64,000 bases of DNA. It comes from Cryobacterium sp. PAMC25264. Its GTDB lineage: Bacteria > Actinomycetota > Actinomycetes > Actinomycetales > Microbacteriaceae. The stretch covers positions 2,976,001-3,040,000 of the forward strand of contig NZ_CP080383.1 of the NCBI RefSeq assembly GCF_019443325.1, read 5' to 3'. The stretch's first letter is position 1. The number at the start of each line of letters is the position of its first letter. This document shows positions 1-9,250 of the stretch, one piece after another. The position numbers and the translations under genes are program-made. The notes beneath the pieces are model-generated. The model did no database searches and was not told the DNA's origin. It saw only the letters and a program-made list of their open reading frames with translations.

Positions 1-41
1 GCACAGTGAAGATCGTGCTCCGGCCGTTGGGCGCGTACTGA
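1..41 (+). CDS. 3' end of a probable polyprenyl-phosphate sugar transferase (partial)
   Basis: The frame beginning at base 3 reads TVKIVLRPLGAY and stops at TGA 39-41. That stop overlaps the ATG of the next gene in a TGATG arrangement, so the two are probably translationally coupled. Bacterial sugar transferases that start exopolysaccharide repeat units commonly end in a KI-(L/V)-R-x-GAY type tail, and the following genes are glycosyltransferases, which fits. Only 12 residues are visible, so the family is an inference from the tail and the neighbours. Confidence 0.4.
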   Translation, partial: TVKIVLRPLGAY

Positions 42-1300
42 TGACGCCGGATCACCGCGAACCCGACAGCAGGTTCACCGCCCGGGCGCTGCGGATCGCG
101 ATGATCGGCACCCGCGGGGTGCCTGCGACGTTCGGCGGGTTCGAGACCGTGGTGGAGGAAATCGGGCGGCGGCTCGTGGACCGCGGGCATGCCGTGACAG
201 TGTACTGCCGGGCGCCCAGCGGCCCGGTTCCGCCGGGGACCGTCTACCTGGGCATGCGACTCGTGCACCTCCCGGCGCTGCGGCCGAAGGCCCCCGCATC
301 CCTCAGCAATACCGCGGTCTCGGTCGCGCACGCCACCACCGGAGCGCGTCCCGACGCCGCTTTCGTCTTCGGGTACACGAACGCCCCGTTCTTGCCGTTG
401 CTGCGTCGGCGCGGCATCCCGACGACCGTGCACCTGTCCGGTGGCGAGTGGGAACGCGACCGCCGGGTCCGGCCACGCGGGCGGTATTCCCGGTGGGCCG
501 AACAGGCGACCGTGCGGTCGGCCGACGCCCTCATTGCCGACTCCCAGAACGTCGCGGACTACTACAGCAGGGAGTTTGCCGCTTCGACCGAGCTGATCGG
601 CTACGGGACCCGTCTGCTGCACGATCCGCCGGCCACGCGTCTGGAGGATTTAGGCCTGCGACCGCACGGGTTCCACCTGGCGGTGGCCCGGTTCGGGCCC
701 GACAACCATCTGGACGCGATTCTCGACGGCTACCGGCGCAGCAGCACCCGTTTGCCACTGGTCGTCGTCGGCAGCCCACCGGGCTCTGGAGCCCAGGCGC
801 GCCGCCTCGCCACGTTGGCCGAGGATCCTCGGGTGCGGCTGGTGAGCGGGGCGTGGGACCAGGAGCAGCTCGATCAGCTGTATGCCCACGCGGTGAGCTA
901 CCTGCACGGGCACTCTGTGGGAGGTACCGACCCGTGGCTGTTGCGTGCAATGGGTGCCCGCACCGCCGCAATCGCCTGGGACGTGCCCGTCAACCGCGAG
1001 ATGCTGGGCGCCTACGGGGCCTACTTCCAAGACCCCCACGCACTCGCCGCGTTGATCGAGGATGCGGAGTTGAACCCGCACCACACACAGGAGGTCAGTG
1101 AGGCGCTGCAGCGTCGTGCGGCCGCCCTGTACAACTGGGGCCACGTCACCGACGGCTATGAAGACCTCGCCCAAAGACTCGTTTCCGGCCACAGCACCCA
1201 GGGGGCAAGCCCCGGACGCAGCGCGCACCCGCGCCACCGTGTGCCTCGGGGGCATCCCGTGGAACCGGGATCAGTCGTCGAACGCGAGCAACCGACATGA
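41..1300 (+). CDS. Glycosyltransferase, DUF1972/GT4-like (rhamnosyltransferase type)
   Basis: The protein has 419 residues. Near the N-terminus, after a beta strand, GTRGVPATFGGFET (residues 23-36) is the signature of DUF1972 glycosyltransferases, GT-B fold enzymes that usually transfer a deoxysugar such as rhamnose during exopolysaccharide or O-antigen assembly. A second Rossmann-like half follows (FHLAVARFGPDN onward), with GGTDPWLLRAMG near the C-terminus as the usual donor-binding region. The last 30 residues are low-complexity and probably dispensable. The start ATG overlaps the upstream stop, and the stop overlaps the next start (ATGA at 1297-1300), so this sits inside an operon. The sugar donor and acceptor cannot be read from the sequence. 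Confidence 0.82.
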   Translation: MTPDHREPDSRFTARALRIAMIGTRGVPATFGGFETVVEEIGRRLVDRGHAVTVYCRAPSGPVPPGTVYLGMRLVHLPALRPKAPASLSNTAVSVAHATTGARPDAAFVFGYTNAPFLPLLRRRGIPTTVHLSGGEWERDRRVRPRGRYSRWAEQATVRSADALIADSQNVADYYSREFAASTELIGYGTRLLHDPPATRLEDLGLRPHGFHLAVARFGPDNHLDAILDGYRRSSTRLPLVVVGSPPGSGAQARRLATLAEDPRVRLVSGAWDQEQLDQLYAHAVSYLHGHSVGGTDPWLLRAMGARTAAIAWDVPVNREMLGAYGAYFQDPHALAALIEDAELNPHHTQEVSEALQRRAAALYNWGHVTDGYEDLAQRLVSGHSTQGASPGRSAHPRHRVPRGHPVEPGSVVEREQPT

Positions 1301-2264
1301 TGCCGTCGGCCGATCTGGGCATCGTCGTGGTCAACCACGGCTACCCCGACCAGCTCGAACGTAACCTGGTGGGAATCGGGCAGAGCGTCCGGCCGGCCCT
1401 GATCGTCGTGGTCGACAATTTTTCCGGGATCGCCCAGCGGGAGGCGATAACTCGCCTCTGTGCCCGCGAAGGATGGACCCTGCTCGCCCCCGGACTCGAT
1501 CTCGGCTTTGCCGCCGGAGCGAACGCTGGGGCGCGGCTGCTGCGTTCGCGCGGCTGCAACCTGCTGCTCCTGCTCGATCCTGCGGTATGGATCGACGCTG
1601 ACGGGGTCCTCGTGCTGGCTGCGGCCTGCGTCGCCGACCCCCAGCGCATCCTCGGTACGAACATTCGCCGCCCGGATGGTTCGATGTGCGACGGCGGCGG
1701 CACCGTGGACGTCCGCCACGGCCACGCACCGACCCGTGACGGTGCGGCCGGCTCAGCACCGGACGGCTGGCTCAGTGCCTCGTGCCTGATGATCCACGGC
1801 TCCCTGTGGGACTGGCTGGGCGGCTTCGACGAAACCTACTTCCTCCTCTGGGAAGACGTCGATCTGTCGTGGCGCTGCGTGGCCGCCGGCGGCACCCTGG
1901 CCGTGCGTGACGACATCATGGTGCTCCGGAGCGCGCCGGATTCCATACCGGCCGACGGAGCCGACCTGGTGCGGATCTACTCGAATTGCCGGAACCGGCT
2001 GGCCTTCGCGGCGGAGCATCTGAGCCGCCGACATCTTCTTGACTGGCTGCTGCACAGCCCGGCTATGCCGCGGAAGTGCTACGGGCCGAGGGCCAGCGGA
2101 GTGCGGCGAGACGCGCAGGACCCATGCTGGCCGCCGCCGTTCGCGGCACGGCAGCGGGATCGGCTGTGGCGCTGCGCCGGCTGAGCAGGCCTGCACCCGA
2201 TCGGCCGGGCGGGCACCGCGCCGACGAACGGCGATCGGCCCCCGAACAGAAGACCATCGGGTGA
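1297..2264 (+). pseudogene. GT2-family glycosyltransferase with an apparent -1 frameshift near 2060
   Basis: Residues 8-210 form a GT-A domain: IVVVNHGYP strand, VVVDNFS, DLGFAAGANAG, an aspartate-containing LLLDPAVWIDAD, and the C-terminal GGFDETYFLLWEDVDLSWR block typical of rhamnosyl-type GT2 enzymes. The uninterrupted frame stops at 2184 with a Pro/Arg-rich tail that does not look like protein. One base earlier in phase, from about 2060, the other frame reads GYAAEVLRAEGQRSAARR and continues plausibly to TGA 2262-2264, which overlaps the next ATG (TGATG), the same coupling used between the other genes here. The sequence agcccggc at the junction would restore frame if it were agccccggc. 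Repaired length is about 322 residues. This could be a true mutation or a sequence error. Confidence 0.72.
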
Positions 2265-3316
2265 TGCGGGTCCTGCAGTCGTTCGCGGGCGCACCGAGCA
2301 CCACCAATCCCTATCTACTCCAACTCAGCACGCACCTGGGCCCGGACCCACACGTTCTCGGCTTCAGCTGGGAACGCGCCCTCATGGAACGCTACGACGT
2401 GTTCCACGTGCACTGGCCCGCGGCCTTGCTGCACGGTTCGACCTCGTTGCGCAGCCTGGTGAAGCGTCTGTTGTTTCGCGCGCTGCTCCTTCGGTTGTGG
2501 CTCGGCCGGCGCCGTACCGCCCTGGTGCGTACGGTGCATGACGACCACGGCCAGAGAGTGGGTAGCCGGACCGAACGGGCGCTGCTGGCGCGCCTGGATC
2601 AACGCACGACGTTGTGGATCCGGCTCACTCCGGCGACTCCGATCCCCCAGGCCGCGCACGTGCGCACGATCGAGCACGGTGACTACCGCGAGTGGTTCGG
2701 CTCGATCGATGAGTCGCCAGCGATGATGGGCCGGCTGCTGTTCTTCGGACTCATCCGTCCGAACAAGGGCGTGGCGCACCTGATCGAGGCCTTCACCAAC
2801 CTCCGCTCCGGCCCGGACGGAGAGGCCGTGTCCCTGCGGGTGGTGGGCAGCCCCACGACCACGGCCGTGGGCGCGGAGATCCTCCTCGCCGCCGGCGCCG
2901 ATTCCCGGGTCACTGTGACACTCGGGCGTCCCGGCGACGCCGAGCTGGCCGCGGAGATCGAGCAGGCCGAACTCGTCGTGCTCCCGTACCCGGACCTGCA
3001 CGGTTCGGAGGCCTCCGTGCTCGCCCTGTCGCTGGCCCGGCCGATCCTGGTGCCCGGCACCCCGGTCGCCCGAGTGCTGCAGAGCGAAGTCGGTGCAGGC
3101 TGGGTGTTCACCTATGCCGGGGGCCTCAGCGCGGCGACACTCGGCGACGCGCTCACGGGCTTTCGGTCGGGGAAGACCGGTGGGGGCAGCAGGCCGGACC
3201 TGTCGACACGCGCCTGGCCGCTCATCGCCGCCCAGCACCGCGCCGCGTACGCAACCGCTGTGCGGCTGGTGAAACGCGAGACAGACCCGGTCTCCGCGCC
3301 CGCCGAGCCCGGCTGA
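2264..3316 (+). CDS. Glycosyltransferase, probably GT-B fold
   Basis: The 350-residue protein starts MRVLQSFAGAPSTTNPY at an ATG that overlaps the restored stop of the preceding glycosyltransferase gene. An open frame extends further upstream, but that part lies over the GT2 gene. DVFHVHWPAALLHG is the acceptor-side motif of mannosyltransferase-like enzymes of exopolysaccharide clusters. LLFFGLIRPNKGVAHLIEAF begins the second Rossmann domain, and LPYPDLHGSEASVLALSLARP is the donor-binding E-x7-E-like region. GumI-type beta-mannosyltransferases share this opening, but the sugar is not determinable. It closes the EPS block; the next gene is convergent. Confidence 0.75.
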   Translation: MRVLQSFAGAPSTTNPYLLQLSTHLGPDPHVLGFSWERALMERYDVFHVHWPAALLHGSTSLRSLVKRLLFRALLLRLWLGRRRTALVRTVHDDHGQRVGSRTERALLARLDQRTTLWIRLTPATPIPQAAHVRTIEHGDYREWFGSIDESPAMMGRLLFFGLIRPNKGVAHLIEAFTNLRSGPDGEAVSLRVVGSPTTTAVGAEILLAAGADSRVTVTLGRPGDAELAAEIEQAELVVLPYPDLHGSEASVLALSLARPILVPGTPVARVLQSEVGAGWVFTYAGGLSAATLGDALTGFRSGKTGGGSRPDLSTRAWPLIAAQHRAAYATAVRLVKRETDPVSAPAEPG

Positions 3317-3332
3317 CGGACTGGACGGCGGT

Positions 3333-4022
3333 CTACCGAGGCGCGGAACCCACGAACGCACTGGCCGGTACGCCGGCAGCGTAGGTCACGCAGACCTTCA
3401 CCAGTGCGCGCTGGTCGACGGGAACGGCGAAAAGGAAATCGGCCGTGGTAGCGGCGCCCGGCGGAAGGCTGTCGGGAAACGAACGACCGTCCGAATCCGG
3501 TCGGCCGGAGATGGGCAGTTGCTCGGCACCCACGGACATGGCCACCTGCACTGATTGCAAGTTCATCGTGTCGGGAGTGTCATTTCTCAGGACCACGCTG
3601 ACGCGAAGGGCCGGGACCGCCTCCCCATCCTGGACCACGCCGGCGGTGACCGATCGCAGTGGTTCGAGGCCGAAAACCACCCCGGGCACGGGCGCGACCG
3701 GCTCAGTCAGCGACACCGGAGGCAGCTCAGCCAGGGGCTTCACGGCAACGGGCTCTATCAAGAGCTGCGTCTCGGAACCGGCCGACGTGAGCGTTCCAGC
3801 ATCCGGCGGAGCGGTCACCGGTACTGTGCTGAGCCCGCCGTCCACAGCGGTCTGGCGGGACGTCTCCCCGGTCGCGCCGGCCGGTGGCGCCCCGCCGGAG
3901 CCGGCGACTTGGAGGCTCGCCGCGAACAGCACGACGGCAACGCCGACGAGTAGGACGACGCCGCCGCCGGCCCCCCACCGGCGCACGCGGGCTTCACCGC
4001 TGGGGGTGTCGGGTGTGGGCAT
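3333..4022 (-). CDS. Membrane-anchored hypothetical protein
   Basis: This 229-residue protein begins with a short basic cytoplasmic stretch (residues 1-17) and one hydrophobic segment GGGVVLLVGVAVVLFAASL (about 19-37). An Ala/Thr/Pro-rich linker to about residue 100 follows, then a beta-rich extracellular domain (VFGLEPLRSVTAGVV ... LRVSVVLRNDTPDTMNL ... TADFLFAVPVD). The pattern of a charged tail, one transmembrane helix and an Ig-like or DUF-type domain suggests a type II anchored surface protein. No enzyme motif is visible and no family is recognised. It converges with the glycosyltransferase gene, with a 16-base gap between stops. Confidence 0.6.
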   Translation of the reverse strand: MPTPDTPSGEARVRRWGAGGGVVLLVGVAVVLFAASLQVAGSGGAPPAGATGETSRQTAVDGGLSTVPVTAPPDAGTLTSAGSETQLLIEPVAVKPLAELPPVSLTEPVAPVPGVVFGLEPLRSVTAGVVQDGEAVPALRVSVVLRNDTPDTMNLQSVQVAMSVGAEQLPISGRPDSDGRSFPDSLPPGAATTADFLFAVPVDQRALVKVCVTYAAGVPASAFVGSAPR

Positions 4023-4154
4023 GGTCGGGTATAGGCATGTCGGGTTCCTGCCGCTGAGGCCGTTTCGGGTCGGCTCACCAGTCGGTTCGCTGGTCCTGAC
4101 ATTTAGGCACGGTCCCGCCCCGCTGCCAAGGCCTTCGCCACGGGTTGCGGCGGG

Positions 4155-5111
4155 CTACCCGGCGAAACGGTCGGTGGCGTCCAGCAAAGCGGCGCGGATG
4201 CCCGGTTCCTCGAACGAGTGGCCGGCATCCGGAATCATCTGGAAGTCGGCCTCCGGCCAGGCCTGGTGCAGCGCCCACGCCGTGAAGGCCGGCGTGCACA
4301 TGTCGTAGCGGCCCTGCACGATGACGCCGGGGATGTCCTTCAGCGTGCCGGCGTCGCGGATCAGCTGTTCCGGTTCGAACCAGCCCTTGTTCATGAAGTA
4401 GTGGTTCTCGATGCGGGCGAACGCCACGGCGAAGGCCGGTTCGGTGAACCGTTCGATCGTCTCGGGGTGCTGCAGCAGGGTGATGGTGGACGACTCCCAG
4501 GTGGACCAGGCCACACCCGCGCGTTCGCGCACCGACTGATCGGGGTCGTGCAGCAGACGGCTGTACGCCTCGATCAGGCGGCCGCGCTCGGCGACGGGCA
4601 CGGGGGCGATGAAGCCCTCCCAGAGATCGGGGTAGATGGCCGCGGCGCCGCCCTCGTAGAACCAGTCGAGCTCGATGGGCCGGAGCGTGAAGATGCCGCG
4701 CAGGACCAGTTCGGTGACCTTGTCGGTGTGGGTCTCGGCGTAGGCCAGAGCGAGCGAGCTTCCCCAGGAGCCCCCGCAGACGAGCCACCTGTCGATGCCC
4801 AGGTGCTCACGCAGCCGCTCGATGTCGGCGACCAGGTGCCAGGTTGTGTTATGCGTCAGATCGGCATCCGGTTCGCTGGCGTGCGGGGTGCTGCGCCCGC
4901 AGCCGCGCTGGTCGAAGAGCACGATGCGGTACTTCTCCGGGTCGAACACCCGGCGCTGGGTGGGGCTGGATGCGCCACCCGGGCCGCCGTGCAGGTACAC
5001 CGCCGGCTTGCCGTCCGGGTTGCCGGAGACCTCGTAGTAGAGGGTGTGGCCGTCGCCGACGTCGAGCATGCCGGTGTCGTACGGTTCGATCTCGGGGTAG
5101 AACTCTCTCAT
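4155..5111 (-). CDS. pip: Proline iminopeptidase (peptidase S33)
   Basis: This cytosolic alpha/beta hydrolase releases N-terminal proline from peptides. The 318-residue length is standard for the family. The N-terminus EPYDTGMLDVGDGHTLYYE, the oxyanion motif HGGPGG (41-46) and DQRGCGRS (67-74) are all characteristic. The catalytic triad can be read: Ser115 in GGSWGS, Asp270 in VQGRYD and His298 in DAGHSF. The start ATG at 5111 gives the canonical N-terminus. It stands alone between an anchored protein and an ABC exporter on the same strand. Confidence 0.95.
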   Translation of the reverse strand: MREFYPEIEPYDTGMLDVGDGHTLYYEVSGNPDGKPAVYLHGGPGGASSPTQRRVFDPEKYRIVLFDQRGCGRSTPHASEPDADLTHNTTWHLVADIERLREHLGIDRWLVCGGSWGSSLALAYAETHTDKVTELVLRGIFTLRPIELDWFYEGGAAAIYPDLWEGFIAPVPVAERGRLIEAYSRLLHDPDQSVRERAGVAWSTWESSTITLLQHPETIERFTEPAFAVAFARIENHYFMNKGWFEPEQLIRDAGTLKDIPGVIVQGRYDMCTPAFTAWALHQAWPEADFQMIPDAGHSFEEPGIRAALLDATDRFAG

Positions 5112-5198
5112 GCATCGAGCCTACGACCCGGGTCGGGGCCGCGGGGGTGAGGCTCGCGGCGCACCGTCGACACGGGCGCCACGAGCATCCGTCGCGGC

Positions 5199-6026
5199 TC
5201 AGGCGTCTCGGCGTTTGAGCAGCACAGCGGCACCGGCGAGCGCCACGGCCACCCAGCCCAGCACGACGAGGATGTTCTGCCACGGCTCCAACGGTGGGGA
5301 CGCGAGAAAGCTTGCCGTGCCCGCGTTGGAAAGCACGTACGGCAGGAGGTCCGCCACCCACGTCGCCGGTATGAGCTGCAACACCGTGGGGAGCAGCAGG
5401 ATGATGCCCAGCGCCGCGGCGATGCCGCCGGCGCTGCTGCGCAGGATCGTGCCGAGCCCGAGGCTGAAGACCGCGACCAGCGACAGATACAGCGCGGCGC
5501 TCATCAGCGGGAGGAACAGGTCCGGATCGGCGAGGCTGGCCGAGATGCCCTTGCCCGACATGATCGGCGAGGCCACCAGGTAAGAGCCGACGACGCTGAT
5601 GAGTCCCACGACGTAGGTGCAGACGAACAGCACGACGGCCTTGGCCGCCAGGACGGGCAGCCGACGGGGAACCGCCGTCAGGCTCGAGCGCACCATGCCG
5701 GTGCTGTACTCGCCGCTGATCGAGAGCACGCCCAGTACGGCGACGACGAGCTGGCCGAAGATGATCCCGAAGGTGGACACCTGGATCATCCAGTTAGCCT
5801 GGTCGGAGGCCGGCACCTGGGTTCCCTCGAGGGTGAGAGTGCTCGACATCAGCAGCGCCATTCCCAGGGAGATGACGATGACCGTGGCGTAGGACCAGAT
5901 CGTGGAGCGCACGGTGCGGAGCTTGATCCACTCGGAGTTGAGCAGGCCGCCGAAGCTGAGGCCTGAGCCTGAGGCTACGAAGGGGTGGGTGGTGGCTGGT
6001 GCGTGGGGAGCCACTGTCGTGGTCAT
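5199..6026 (-). CDS. ABC-2 type transporter permease
   Basis: The 275-residue integral membrane protein has about six hydrophobic segments: TIWSYATVIVISLGMALLM, the FGIIFGQLVVAVLGVLSIS region, VVLFVCTYVVGLISVVGSYL, a YLSLVAVFSLGLGTIL segment, an AALGIILLLPTVLQLI segment and the C-terminal ILVVLGWVAVALAGAAVLL. The N-terminal FGGLLNSEWIKLRTVRST is typical of ABC-2 permeases paired with NatA/BcrA-type ATPases. Its ATG overlaps the stop of the ATPase gene by four bases (6023-6026), so the two are co-translated and form one exporter. The substrate is unknown; relatives include drug and bacteriocin exporters. Confidence 0.88.
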   Translation of the reverse strand: MTTTVAPHAPATTHPFVASGSGLSFGGLLNSEWIKLRTVRSTIWSYATVIVISLGMALLMSSTLTLEGTQVPASDQANWMIQVSTFGIIFGQLVVAVLGVLSISGEYSTGMVRSSLTAVPRRLPVLAAKAVVLFVCTYVVGLISVVGSYLVASPIMSGKGISASLADPDLFLPLMSAALYLSLVAVFSLGLGTILRSSAGGIAAALGIILLLPTVLQLIPATWVADLLPYVLSNAGTASFLASPPLEPWQNILVVLGWVAVALAGAAVLLKRRDA

Positions 6027-6985
6027 CGGACACTCTCCTGGAGGTCGGCCGCGCGGTGCTCTGCGGCGGGGTCGTCGGCGGAACCGCCGGTGCGGTATTC
6101 GACGTCGTTCTGGGTCAGGGCCATGTAGGCCTCTTCGAGAGATGCGCTAATGGGGGTGAGCTCGTGCAGCGCGATGCCGGCGCGGGCGGCCTGGTTGCCG
6201 ATCTCGGCCGCAGCCACCCCGGAGATCTCCAGCAGGTCGGCCTCCGACTGCGTCACGGTGACGTCTGGGCGCTGGAACAGGGCGGCAAGCTCGGGTGCGT
6301 AGGGGGTGCGCACCCGTACCGTATTACGGTTGGCGGCACCGATGAGGTCGGCCACCGGCGCATCCGCGATGACCCGGCCTCGGCCGAGAACGATGAGGTG
6401 GTCGGCGGTGACGGCCATCTCGCTCATGAGGTGTGAGGACAACAGGATGGTGCGGCCCTCGCCGGCGAGGTGGCGGACCAGATTGCGCACCCACTGCACA
6501 CCCTCGGGGTCGAGCCCGTTGACCGGTTCGTCGAGGATCAGCGTGGCGGGGTCGCCGAGCAGGGCCGCGGCAATGCCGAGGCGCTGTCCCATACCGAGGG
6601 AGAAGCCGCCGACGCGCTTGCGAGCGACGGATTCGAGCCCGGTGAGTTCGATGACCTCCCTCACCCGGCTGGCCGGGATGGAGTGGGTGGCGGCCATGGC
6701 GAGCAGGTGGTTGTAGGCGCTGCGACCGGTGTGGATCGCCTTGGCGTCCAGGAGCACGCCGACCTCGCGGAGCGGTGCCTTGTGCTCGCGGTACTGCTTG
6801 CCGTTCACGGTGACCAAGCCGTGACTGGGCCGGTCCAACCCTACGATCATGCGCATGGTGGTGGACTTGCCTGCACCGTTCGGGCCGAGGAATCCCGTCA
6901 CCCGGCCGGGCTGCACCGTGAAGTCCACGGAGTCGACCGCGGTCTTGCTTCCGTAGCGTTTGGTCAGGGACTGTGCCTGGATCAT
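6023..6985 (-). CDS. ABC transporter ATP-binding protein
   Basis: The ATPase subunit powers the permease encoded immediately downstream. From the chosen start it has 320 residues: Walker A GPNGAGKST, the Q-loop region, signature FSLGMGQRLGIAAAL, Walker B LILDEPVNGLDPEG and the H-loop LLSSHLMSEM. The C-terminal 100 residues contain the accessory domain common to BcrA/NatA-type ATPases. The open frame extends to 7030, but ATG 6985 (MIQAQSLTKRYG) is preferred because AGAGGA lies about 7 bases upstream and the family begins at this point. Confidence 0.92.
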   Translation of the reverse strand: MIQAQSLTKRYGSKTAVDSVDFTVQPGRVTGFLGPNGAGKSTTMRMIVGLDRPSHGLVTVNGKQYREHKAPLREVGVLLDAKAIHTGRSAYNHLLAMAATHSIPASRVREVIELTGLESVARKRVGGFSLGMGQRLGIAAALLGDPATLILDEPVNGLDPEGVQWVRNLVRHLAGEGRTILLSSHLMSEMAVTADHLIVLGRGRVIADAPVADLIGAANRNTVRVRTPYAPELAALFQRPDVTVTQSEADLLEISGVAAAEIGNQAARAGIALHELTPISASLEEAYMALTQNDVEYRTGGSADDPAAEHRAADLQESVR

Positions 6986-7150
6986 CCGGTTCCTCTTCCC
7001 GTCGTCTGCGGGAAAAGATGCATGCCGCATCGTCCCCCACAGACGAGAGTAGGCGCACCGGCTGGGCGCAGCATCCGTCGAGCGGATGGTTGTGCCGCAT
7101 CCGGCCTCATCCTCGCGCCCGACCCACCCCCAGTCCGGGGGCGGCTGCGG

Positions 7151-9250
7151 TCAGGGGCGGCGGGCCGGCTTCTCGGGGACGGGGACGGTGCCGGCAGCAC
7201 GCTGATCGCGGTAGTACTGCCGGGCCTCGACCTGACGTTCACGCTCGGCGCCGGTGGCGATAGCCGCCCGCAGGTGCTCGGGGGCGTAGCCGAACGCGTT
7301 GACCAGGTCGAGGGCATGCGGACGCAGCCGGGCGATGATGCGGTCGATGTAGGCGGTCACGGCCTGCGCGCGCTTGCCGGACATGCGCCCGTTGATGAGG
7401 TACCAGGCCGCGTGCTCCTCGATCAGGCGCAGGCCGAAGAGGTCGCGCAGCCAGGTGAGCACCTGCCGGGTACCCGCCTGGCTGGTCGACTCGACGGCGC
7501 GGGTGAAGGCCTCCCACTGCAGAAGCTCGGCGTGGGCGCGCGCGGCCTCGATCAGCTCGTTCTGGTGGCTGTTGAAGAGGGCGGCGGCCTCGTTCTTGGG
7601 CAGCTTGTGCGCGTTCCGCAGCGACTGGGCGATACCGGCGATCATGGTCTCCACCCGGTCGGTGAGCAGAGCACGCTGGGTGGCGGCTTCCCGGAGCGCC
7701 CCGATGCTGCGAGCCGTTGAGCCCCGATCGATGACGGACTGGCCCAGTCGGCGCAGCCCGGAGCCGTGGTACGCGCGTTCGGCGGTCTGTTGCACGACGT
7801 AGCGGGCGAGGACGCCGGCATCCGCACCGGCGAACTTACGGTTGCAGTCGGTGAGCAGCCGCTTGGCCACCAGCTGGAGCAGAACGTTGTTGTCACCCTC
7901 GAAGGTGGCGTAGACATCGAGGTCGGCCCGGAGACCCACCAGCCGGTTCTCGGCGAGGAAGCCGGCGCCACCGCAGGCCTCGCGCGCCTCCTGCAGAGTG
8001 TCCAGCGCGTTCCAGGTGGACAGCGGCTTGAGCGCCGCCGCGAGGGTCTCCAGGTCTTGCCGGTCGACATCCGTGGCCGCGGCGCCGCTGAAGACCTGGT
8101 CGAACTTCACCAGGAACTCATCGTGCGCGAAGGTCTGCGCGTACACGGTGGCCAGGCGCGGGATGAGCCGGCGCTGGTGGCGCTGGTAGTCGAGGATGAC
8201 CTCCTCGTCAGTGTCGCTGCCCGCGGTGAACTGGCGGCGTTCGCTGCCGTAGCGGATGGCGATGGTCAGCGCCACCGCGGACGCCTGCGTCGCGGCCCCG
8301 TCAAGGGACACCCGCCCCTGCACCAGGGTGCCGAGCATGGTGAAGAACCGGCGGCCGGGGCTGCCGATCGGGCTGGTGTAGCTGCCGTCTTCGGCCACGT
8401 CACCGTAGCGGTTGAGCAGGTTGGTGCGCGGAACGCGCACCTGGGTGAAGTGCAGCCGGCCGTTGTCGATGCCGTTCAGGCCGCCCTTGAGACCGTCGTC
8501 CTCGCCGCCGATGCCGGGCAGGAAGGCGCCGGTGTCATCGCGGAGCGGCACGTAGAACGCGTGCACACCGTGGTTGACGCCGAGGCTGATCAGCTGGGCG
8601 AAGACCACGGCGGCGATACCGTCGTTGGCGGCGTTGCCGAGGTAGTCCTTCCAGGCCGCGCGGAACGGGGTGTGCAGCACGAAGTCTCCCGCCTCGACGT
8701 CGTAGGTCGCGGTGGTGCCGATGGCGGCGACATCCGACCCGTGGCCGGTCTCGGTCATCGCGAAAGCACCGGGTACGGCGAGGCTCATGATGCCGGGCAG
8801 CCACTTCTCGTGGTGAACCGTGGTGCCCAGGTGCAGGACGGCGGCGCCGAAGAGACCCCACTGCACGCCGGCCTTGATCTGCAGGCTCGGGTCGGCGGTG
8901 ACGAGTTCCTCGAAGCCGGCGATGTTGCCGCCGTGGTCATCGGAGCCGCCGAGCGAAACGGGGAACGCGCGGTGCACGTGCCCGTTGTCCGCCAGGATCT
9001 TGAGTTGGTCGAGCACGCGGAGACGGTGGTCGGCCATGGACTGGCCCTCGATGCGCTGCAGGTCTGGACGGGCGGTGAGTTCGCGGGCCTTCAGGCGCAC
9101 GTCGGCCCAGGTGCCGAGCAGGGTGTGCTGCAGGGCGGGCAGATCGATGCGCGGGGCATCCGGGTCCCCCGCGACGCGGACGGGGCCGGTGTCGGTGTCG
9201 ACCGCGGAGGGCCGGGATTCAGTGGGGCGCTGGGCAGTGTCAACCATCAT
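7151..9250 (-). CDS. Acyl-CoA oxidase (acyl-CoA dehydrogenase superfamily)
   Basis: This 699-residue FAD enzyme would oxidise acyl-CoA to trans-2-enoyl-CoA with hydrogen peroxide as by-product, the first step of a peroxide-forming beta-oxidation. The length is that of acyl-CoA oxidases (650-700), not dehydrogenases (about 380). Visible features are the N-terminal alpha domain, MTETGHGSDVAAIGTTATYD (flavin-binding beta domain), RVPRTNLLNRYGDV, the AIRYGSERRQF motif, EACGGAGFLAENRL and FEGDNNVLLQL. The C-terminal ACOX domain runs to the end. Two adjacent ATG codons exist at the start and the outer one is given. It is monocistronic; recQ follows on the same strand after a 320-base gap. Confidence 0.92.
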   Translation of the reverse strand: MMVDTAQRPTESRPSAVDTDTGPVRVAGDPDAPRIDLPALQHTLLGTWADVRLKARELTARPDLQRIEGQSMADHRLRVLDQLKILADNGHVHRAFPVSLGGSDDHGGNIAGFEELVTADPSLQIKAGVQWGLFGAAVLHLGTTVHHEKWLPGIMSLAVPGAFAMTETGHGSDVAAIGTTATYDVEAGDFVLHTPFRAAWKDYLGNAANDGIAAVVFAQLISLGVNHGVHAFYVPLRDDTGAFLPGIGGEDDGLKGGLNGIDNGRLHFTQVRVPRTNLLNRYGDVAEDGSYTSPIGSPGRRFFTMLGTLVQGRVSLDGAATQASAVALTIAIRYGSERRQFTAGSDTDEEVILDYQRHQRRLIPRLATVYAQTFAHDEFLVKFDQVFSGAAATDVDRQDLETLAAALKPLSTWNALDTLQEAREACGGAGFLAENRLVGLRADLDVYATFEGDNNVLLQLVAKRLLTDCNRKFAGADAGVLARYVVQQTAERAYHGSGLRRLGQSVIDRGSTARSIGALREAATQRALLTDRVETMIAGIAQSLRNAHKLPKNEAAALFNSHQNELIEAARAHAELLQWEAFTRAVESTSQAGTRQVLTWLRDLFGLRLIEEHAAWYLINGRMSGKRAQAVTAYIDRIIARLRPHALDLVNAFGYAPEHLRAAIATGAERERQVEARQYYRDQRAAGTVPVPEKPARRP

